A program made the position numbers and the translations under genes. Shown here in pieces: positions 58,904 to 64,000 of a stretch of DNA of 64,000 bases. The notes under the pieces were generated by a model. It saw nothing but the letters and a program-made list of their open reading frames with translations, did no database searches and was not told the DNA's origin. Origin of the DNA: Mesorhizobium sp. (lineage in GTDB: Bacteria; Pseudomonadota; Alphaproteobacteria; Rhizobiales; Rhizobiaceae). Location of the stretch: positions 1-64,000 of the forward strand of contig SAKE01000004.1 in assembly GCA_004017275.1 (NCBI GenBank), in the 5' to 3' direction. Numbering within the stretch: the stretch's first letter is position 1; every line of letters starts with the position of its first letter.

Positions 58904-59563
58904 TCAGGCGGATGGCTGCTTGGTCTTCCTGAGATAGGGCAGGATGGTCTCGTAGGCGCCGAAACGCTTGATTGCATCCTCATTGGAAACAGCGGCGGTG
59001 ATGATGACATCCTCGCCCTGCTTCCAGTTCGCCGGCGTCGCCACTTGATGCTTGGCGGTGAGCTGCATGGAATCGACCGCGCGCAGAATCTCGTCGAAGT
59101 TGCGCCCCGTGGTCATCGGGTAGGTCAGCACCAGCTTGATCTTCTTGTCCGGTCCGATGACGTAGACCGAACGCACCGTGGCGTTGTCGGCGGGCGTGCG
59201 GCCTTCCGACGTCTCGCCGGCGCCGCCCGGCAGCATGTCGTAGAGCTTGGCGACCTTGAGGTCCTTGTCGCCGATCAGCGGATAGTTCACCGAATGGCCG
59301 GTCGCCGTCTTGATGTCGTCCTGCCACTTGTCGTGGCTCGCGACCGGATCGACCGAAATGCCGATGATCTTGACGTTGCGCTTCTTGAACTCCCCTTCGA
59401 GCCCCGCCATCGTGCCAAGTTCGGTCGTACAGACCGGTGTGAAATTTTTCGGATGACTGAACAGGATCGCCCAACCGTCACCGATCCAGTCGTGGAATTT
59501 GATCGTCCCTTGCGTGGTCTCGGCGGTGAAATCCGGCGCAATGTCGTTGATACGAAGGCTCAT
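58904..59563 (-). CDS. 1-Cys peroxiredoxin (Prx6 family)
   Basis: A 219-residue peroxiredoxin. The peroxidatic motif is HPKNFTPVCTTE, with Thr/Cys/Arg as expected; the extended C-terminal part (about residues 150-215) is the Prx6-type dimer arm, with AVDSMQLTAKHQVATPANWKQGEDVII. It reduces H2O2 and organic hydroperoxides. GGGGAG precedes ATG 59563; the longer frame is not coding. Confidence 0.92.
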   Translation of the reverse strand: MSLRINDIAPDFTAETTQGTIKFHDWIGDGWAILFSHPKNFTPVCTTELGTMAGLEGEFKKRNVKIIGISVDPVASHDKWQDDIKTATGHSVNYPLIGDKDLKVAKLYDMLPGGAGETSEGRTPADNATVRSVYVIGPDKKIKLVLTYPMTTGRNFDEILRAVDSMQLTAKHQVATPANWKQGEDVIITAAVSNEDAIKRFGAYETILPYLRKTKQPSA

Positions 59564-59777
59564 GGTACATCTCCCCTGTAAGCAGAACTCGTCGGCAGCG
59601 AGGACGACAAGCGGTAAACCATGCCGCCACCAAGGTGCCCACGCTCCGACATCGGCGCATCTTAGCGCAAAAATCACGGTCGCAAGACAATATGAAACTC
59701 TTGTCGGGGCGCAGCGAGCATTTTCATGCTGCCATCGGGCCAAAAGCGTAGCAAAGCCTTGGCTGAGAGGGGACCGT

Positions 59778-60140
59778 CTAGGCCTTGATCGCCAGCGTCG
59801 TTGCCAGGTCTTCCATGCGCTGTGCCAGCGCACCAAGCGCGTCGGTCAGCATGTTGTCGCTCTTGTCGGCCTTGGTCAGCGCGTCGTCACGCGTCTTGCG
59901 CAAGGTCAGCACTTCGCTTTCCATGCCCTTGACGCGCTTCTGCAGTTCGGAGAGTTCGTCCATCACCATGATGCCCGCCATCACGGTCAGCCGCTGGTCG
60001 CCGATCTCGCCAAACGAGTCCTTCAGGTGCGAAACATAGCGGTCGAAACGTTCGGCAAGATCGATCAGATGCTCTTCCTGGCCCTCGTCGCAGGCCATGC
60101 GATATTGCTTGCCGTCGATTGAAACCGTGACCTGTGCCAT
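59778..60140 (-). CDS. zapA: cell division protein ZapA
   Basis: A 120-residue ZapA: N-terminal beta segment VTVSIDGKQYRMACDEGQEEHLIDLAERFDRYV and a C-terminal coiled coil (MVMDELSELQKRVKGMESEVLTLRKTRDD). It binds FtsZ and promotes Z-ring bundling. AGGAG precedes the ATG. It follows the DUF4164 gene by 11 bp. Confidence 0.92.
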   Translation of the reverse strand: MAQVTVSIDGKQYRMACDEGQEEHLIDLAERFDRYVSHLKDSFGEIGDQRLTVMAGIMVMDELSELQKRVKGMESEVLTLRKTRDDALTKADKSDNMLTDALGALAQRMEDLATTLAIKA

Positions 60141-60151
60141 CGGGCCAGCTC

Positions 60152-60424
60152 CTATCTGTCCAACACGGCGCGGATGGTTTCCATGGCGGTCACCAGCCGT
60201 CGCGACACTTCCTTGTTGGCGTCTTCCAGCCGTTCGGCGCGCGCTTCGGAATTGTCGAGTTCCTGCGCCAGCCGGGAGCGATCGGCATTCATCCGCTGCA
60301 CCTCAGCCTCGGCTTCCGAGTAATCGCGTTCATGCTCAAGCTTGGCCGCGACGGCATTTTCCAGCCCTTCGATGGCCTTACCCAGCCTGGCGATGACTTC
60401 CTTGAGTGTCGTTTCCCCGGTCAT
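60152..60424 (-). CDS. DUF4164-family coiled-coil protein
   Basis: A 90-residue, nearly all-helical protein (LKEVIARLGKAIEGLENAVAAKL, then EAEAEVQRMNADRSRLAQELDNSEARAERLEDANKEV), the DUF4164 family found next to zapA in Hyphomicrobiales. Possibly a division or envelope partner of ZapA. GAAGG precedes the ATG. Confidence 0.88.
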   Translation of the reverse strand: MTGETTLKEVIARLGKAIEGLENAVAAKLEHERDYSEAEAEVQRMNADRSRLAQELDNSEARAERLEDANKEVSRRLVTAMETIRAVLDR

Positions 60425-60601
60425 GGCCTTCGTCCTGTGCCCTGCCCATCACCGAATCGCTCGCGTTCAGAACGCGTTATCAAGGAAACATTAGGCACCG
60501 GGTGAAGGCAACGTCAATAAAGCTCTCGCGACTGTCCCCTGCTAACGCTAATGTAGGCTCGCTGCCGGCATCACAAGACCGGCAAATGTGCACCCGATTT
60601 G

Positions 60602-60629
60602 TTGACTAAAAGCGCGCGCCTGCTATGTG
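60602..60629 (+). promoter_or_regulatory. putative housekeeping promoter of tkt
   Basis: TTGACT, 16-base spacer, TATGTG, about 60 bp before the tkt ATG. Fits a rhizobial sigma-70-type promoter, by sequence only. Confidence 0.45.
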
Positions 60630-60687
60630 TCGCGCACCTTTTTCAAGGGCTCTCCCAAGCCCCCAAACCCCCACTTCTGGAGGAACC

Positions 60688-62679
60688 ATGACGTCGCGTG
60701 AACAACATGACCGGATGGCCAATGCGATCCGCTTTCTCTCCATGGACGCCGTCGAGAAGGCAAATTCCGGCCATCCCGGCCTGCCCATGGGCTGCGCCGA
60801 CATCGCCACGGTGCTGTTCACGCGCTTCCTGAAATATGATCCCAAGGCCCCGCACTGGGCCGATCGCGACCGTTTCATCCTGTCGGCCGGCCACGGCTCG
60901 ATGCTGCTCTATTCGCTGCTGCATCTGACCGGCTACGAAGACATGACCCTCGACCAGATCAAGCACTTCCGCCAGTTGGGCTCGAAGACCGCCGGCCATC
61001 CCGAATACGGCCATGCCACCGGCATCGAGACGACGACCGGCCCGCTCGGCCAGGGCCTCGCCAATTCGGTCGGCTTCGCGCTCGGCGAGCGCATCATGAA
61101 CGCCGCCTTCGGCAATGACCTCGTCGACCATTACACCTATGTGCTGGCCGGCGACGGCTGCCTGATGGAAGGTGTTTCCCAGGAAGCCATCGCGCTTGCC
61201 GGTCACCTCAAGCTCAACAAGCTGATCGTCTTCTGGGACAACAACAACATCTCGATCGACGGTCCGGTCTCGCTCGCCGACAACACCGACCAGGTCGCCC
61301 GCTTCCAGGCCTCCGGCTGGAATGCCAGCCACATCGACGGCACCGATCCGGAAGCCATCGCCTATGCCATCGAAGCCGCGCGCCATTCCGACAAGCCGAC
61401 GATGATCGCCTGCAAGACGACCATCGGCTTCGGCGCGCCGACCAAGGCCGGCACCAACAAGGCGCACGGTTCGCCGCTCGGCGCCGACGAGATCGCCGGT
61501 GCGCGCAAATTCTTCAACTGGGATTCGCCGCCCTTCGAGATTCCGGCCGACATCCTCGACGCCTGGCGCACCGCCGGCAAGGCCGGCGTCAAGGCACGTA
61601 CGGACTGGGAAGGCCGCATGGCCAAGGCCGACGCCAAGCTGAAGGCCGAGTTCGAGCGCCGCATTGGTGGCAAGCTGCCGTCCAATTTCGACGCCGTCAT
61701 CGCCGACTACAAGAAGAAGCTCTCGGCCGACAAGCCGAAGGTGGCAACGCGCAAGTCGTCCGAGATGGCGCTGGAGGTCATCAACGGCGCGGTGCCCGAG
61801 ACCATCGGCGGCTCCGCCGACCTGACCGGCTCCAACAACACCAAGACCAGCCAGACCAAGAACATCACGTCGGACGACTACGGTCAGCGCTATGTCCACT
61901 ACGGCATCCGCGAGCACGGCATGGCCGCCGCGATCAACGGCCTGACGCTGCATGGCGGCCTCATCGCCTATGGCGGCACCTTCCTGTGCTTCTCCGATTA
62001 TGCTCGTCCGTCGATGCGGCTTTCCTCGCTGATGGGCATCCGCTCGATCTTCGTCATGACCCATGATTCCATCGGTCTGGGCGAAGACGGCCCGACCCAC
62101 CAGCCGGTCGAACATATGGCCGCGCTGCGCGCCATCCCCAACCACAATGTCTTCCGCCCGGCCGACGCAGTGGAGACCGCCGAGTGCTGGCAGATCGCTC
62201 TCGAGTCTGAAAAGACGCCTTCGACGCTGGCGTTGACCCGTCAGAATCTACCAACGGTGCGCACTGAGTTCGTTGTTGAGAATCTCAGCAGCCAGGGCGC
62301 CTACGAGCTGGCAGCCGCCAGCGGTGAAGCGGCGGTGACGATCTTCGCTAGCGGGTCTGAGGTCGAGATCGCGCTCGGCGCCCGCGACCTGCTGGAAAAG
62401 CATGGCCATCCGACCCGCGTCGTCTCGGTTCCCTGCTTCGAACTGTTCGACAAGCAGAGCGACGGCTACCGCAAGAAAACGATCGGCAACGCGCCGGTGA
62501 AAATGGCCATCGAAGCCGGCATCCGCCAAGGCTGGGATCAATTCATCGGCTCCGACGGCATCTTCGTCGGCATGACCGGCTTCGGCGCTTCAGGCACGAT
62601 CGAGCAACTCTATCCGCATTTCGGTATCACCGCCGAAGCGGCAGCCAAGGCGGCGGAAGCCCGCCTGCACACCAGGTAG
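60688..62679 (+). CDS. tkt: transketolase
   Basis: Transketolase of 663 residues. TPP-binding segment [35 protein letters not shown], active-site [16 protein letters not shown], the pyrimidine domain [23 protein letters not shown] and the C-terminal domain with [17 protein letters not shown]. It exchanges two-carbon units in the pentose-phosphate and possibly Calvin-type pathways. GGAGG precedes ATG 60688. It is followed by gap after a 213-bp gap, a common rhizobial order. Confidence 0.95.
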   Translation: MTSREQHDRMANAIRFLSMDAVEKANSGHPGLPMGCADIATVLFTRFLKYDPKAPHWADRDRFILSAGHGSMLLYSLLHLTGYEDMTLDQIKHFRQLGSKTAGHPEYGHATGIETTTGPLGQGLANSVGFALGERIMNAAFGNDLVDHYTYVLAGDGCLMEGVSQEAIALAGHLKLNKLIVFWDNNNISIDGPVSLADNTDQVARFQASGWNASHIDGTDPEAIAYAIEAARHSDKPTMIACKTTIGFGAPTKAGTNKAHGSPLGADEIAGARKFFNWDSPPFEIPADILDAWRTAGKAGVKARTDWEGRMAKADAKLKAEFERRIGGKLPSNFDAVIADYKKKLSADKPKVATRKSSEMALEVINGAVPETIGGSADLTGSNNTKTSQTKNITSDDYGQRYVHYGIREHGMAAAINGLTLHGGLIAYGGTFLCFSDYARPSMRLSSLMGIRSIFVMTHDSIGLGEDGPTHQPVEHMAALRAIPNHNVFRPADAVETAECWQIALESEKTPSTLALTRQNLPTVRTEFVVENLSSQGAYELAAASGEAAVTIFASGSEVEIALGARDLLEKHGHPTRVVSVPCFELFDKQSDGYRKKTIGNAPVKMAIEAGIRQGWDQFIGSDGIFVGMTGFGASGTIEQLYPHFGITAEAAAKAAEARLHTR

Positions 62680-62684
62680 GACCT

Positions 62685-62790
62685 GTGCATGCCGCCCAAA
62701 AGTGTATCGCGGTTTTGGGATAACGGCATGCACAAACCAAAATCAGTCCGGCGGAATTGCACAAAGCGGTTTCGTCGGACTGGCCCAACC
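62685..62790. repeat. palindromic intergenic repeat (copy C)
   Basis: Perfect GTGCATGCCG / CGGCATGCAC arms (62685-62694, 62724-62733) around AAAAGTGTATCGCGGTTTTG, then a second, weaker palindromic part containing AAAGCGGTTTCGTC. It is a divergent member of the same family as the elements at 25931 and 37263. It sits between tkt and gap. Confidence 0.7.
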
Positions 62791-62892
62791 TAATCGATTT
62801 AAATCCACGTCGCTGCGGCTGGATTCTTTCCGCTTCCGCCGCTATGAAACTGCGGACCCATCGTCTGCCCTCCAACTCACAGGGAGAGAATA

Positions 62893-63903
62893 ATGACCGT
62901 CAGAGTTGCCATCAACGGATTCGGCCGCATCGGCCGCAACATCCTGCGCGCCATCCATGAATCCGGCCGCAGGGACATCGACGTCGTCGCCGTCAACGAC
63001 CTCGGCCCGGTCGAGACCAATGCGCATCTGTTGCGCTACGACAGCGTGCACGGCCGCTTCCCGCATGAAGTCTCGGTATCGGGCGACCAGATCACCGTCG
63101 GCAAGGAGACGTTCAAGGTCACCGCGATCAAGGATCCGACGCAGCTGCCGTGGAAGGAACTCGGCATCGACATCGCGCTCGAATGCACCGGCATCTTCAC
63201 CGCTCGCGACAAGGCAGCCGCGCACCTGACCGCCGGCGCCAAACGCGTCATCGTTTCGGCCCCGGCCGAAGGTGCCGACCTTACCGTGGTCTACGGCATC
63301 AACCACGACCAGCTGACCAAAGACCACATCGTCATCTCGAACGCGTCCTGCACCACCAACTGCCTGGCGCCGCTGGCAGCCGTGCTGCACGAGACGGTCG
63401 GCATCGAAAAGGGCATGATGACGACGATCCACTCCTACACCGGCGACCAGCCGACGCTGGACACCATGCACAAGGACCTCTACCGCGCCCGCGCCGCCGC
63501 CCTGTCGCAGATCCCGACCTCGACGGGTGCGGCCAAGGCGATCGGCCTGGTGCTGCCCGACCTCAAGGGCAAGCTCGACGGTATCTCGATCCGCGTGCCG
63601 ACCCCGAACGTCTCGGTCGTCGACTTCAAGTTCATCGCCAAGCGGTCGACCACGGTGCAGGAGATCAACGACGCGGTGATCGCCGCTTCCAACGGCAAGC
63701 TGAAGGGCATTCTCGGCGTCACCCATCACCCGAATGTCTCGATCGACTTCAACCACGATCCGCGCTCCTCAATCATGGCGCTCGACCAGACCAAGGTGAT
63801 GGACGGCAACTTCGTTTCGGTGCTGTCCTGGTACGACAATGAATGGGGTTTTTCCAACCGCATGGGCGACACCGCTGTCGCCTTCGGCAAGACCATCGCC
63901 TGA
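62893..63903 (+). CDS. gap: glyceraldehyde-3-phosphate dehydrogenase
   Basis: GAPDH of 336 residues. The NAD(P) fold has VAINGFGRIGRNILRAI; the catalytic Cys is in ISNASCTTNCLAPL with His in TTIHSYTGDQ; the C-terminal end is WYDNEWGFSNRM. It oxidises glyceraldehyde-3-phosphate to 1,3-bisphosphoglycerate in glycolysis/gluconeogenesis. GGGAGAG precedes the ATG. A terminator follows, so pgk, which often comes next, is not co-transcribed here unless by read-through. Confidence 0.96.
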   Translation: MTVRVAINGFGRIGRNILRAIHESGRRDIDVVAVNDLGPVETNAHLLRYDSVHGRFPHEVSVSGDQITVGKETFKVTAIKDPTQLPWKELGIDIALECTGIFTARDKAAAHLTAGAKRVIVSAPAEGADLTVVYGINHDQLTKDHIVISNASCTTNCLAPLAAVLHETVGIEKGMMTTIHSYTGDQPTLDTMHKDLYRARAAALSQIPTSTGAAKAIGLVLPDLKGKLDGISIRVPTPNVSVVDFKFIAKRSTTVQEINDAVIAASNGKLKGILGVTHHPNVSIDFNHDPRSSIMALDQTKVMDGNFVSVLSWYDNEWGFSNRMGDTAVAFGKTIA

Positions 63904-63930
63904 TCGCAAAGCTCTCTTTTCGAGACCTGG

Positions 63931-63957
63931 AACGCCCGGCTTTGTCCGGGCGTTTTC
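63931..63957 (+). terminator. intrinsic terminator of gap
   Basis: Perfect AACGCCCGG / CCGGGCGTT stem with a six-base loop followed by TTTTC. No gene is visible in the last 40 bases of the window. Confidence 0.85.
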
Positions 63958-64000
63958 ATGTGGGTGGCTTGCGTCCAGCAAATTTGTGTCCTGAGCGTCA

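Noticed and set aside
59564..59777. Possible 6S RNA downstream of zapA
   Set aside because: The position fits synteny in alphaproteobacteria, but I could not derive a convincing long paired structure; the best end-stem uses the peroxiredoxin ribosome site. An Infernal search with RF00013 would decide.

Overview
The window looks like chromosomal DNA of a Mesorhizobium-type alphaproteobacterium (order Hyphomicrobiales). The reasons are the high GC content, the nepR-ecfG/phyR general stress response, the rluD-rpoH and zapA/DUF4164-tkt-gap gene order, the many solute-binding ABC systems, and the palindromic intergenic repeats. I see no prophage, insertion sequence, CRISPR array or clear pseudogene.

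0-16 kb: a transport and catabolic locus probably devoted to an N-methylated amine, betaine or polyamine-like compound. It holds a class III aminotransferase, a PotBCA-type ABC transporter, a flavin amine oxidase, two paralogous PotD-like binding proteins, a BetI-like TetR regulator, a phosphoethanolamine-N-methyltransferase-like enzyme, two overlapping PYROXD2/phytoene-dehydrogenase-like FAD oxidoreductases, a GcvT-type folate-dependent demethylase, an 86-aa protein and an M19 dipeptidase. Two matching BetI-type operators lie in the two divergent promoter regions and tie the blocks into one regulon. The substrate is unknown; this is the best candidate in the window for an undescribed pathway.

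16-20 kb: an operon resembling mhqO-mhqD (ring-cleaving VOC dioxygenase, carboxylesterase-type hydrolase, GNAT), diverging from a phosphonate-monoester-hydrolase-like sulfatase; a 7-bp minisatellite follows the sulfatase.

20-32 kb: a general stress response island. nepR-ecfG diverges from phyR. Around them are three HWE histidine kinases, a single-domain FAT GUY-like response regulator, a triple PRC-barrel protein, a diacylglycerol-kinase-like protein, DUF883, holin-like and DUF1328 membrane proteins, a glycine-zipper lipoprotein and several small ORFs. Nine exact GGAAC-N16-CGTT promoters occur here, and a tenth lies at 49.5 kb.

32-37 kb: a D-xylose ABC transporter (xylFHG) diverging from a ROK regulator, with two palindromic operators spaced 84 bp apart. 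37-44 kb: pstSCAB-phoU-phoB behind a three-unit Pho box. 44-49 kb: a hybrid histidine kinase of about 1523 residues with seven PAS-like segments and two receiver domains.

49-64 kb: small secreted and hypothetical proteins, a GST with a histone-H1-like tail, VOC proteins, a GT25-like glycosyltransferase beside tRNA-Glu, rluD, rpoH, a persulfide-dioxygenase-like hydrolase, a 1-Cys peroxiredoxin, zapA, a DUF4164 protein, transketolase and GAPDH, which ends at a clear terminator near the window edge.
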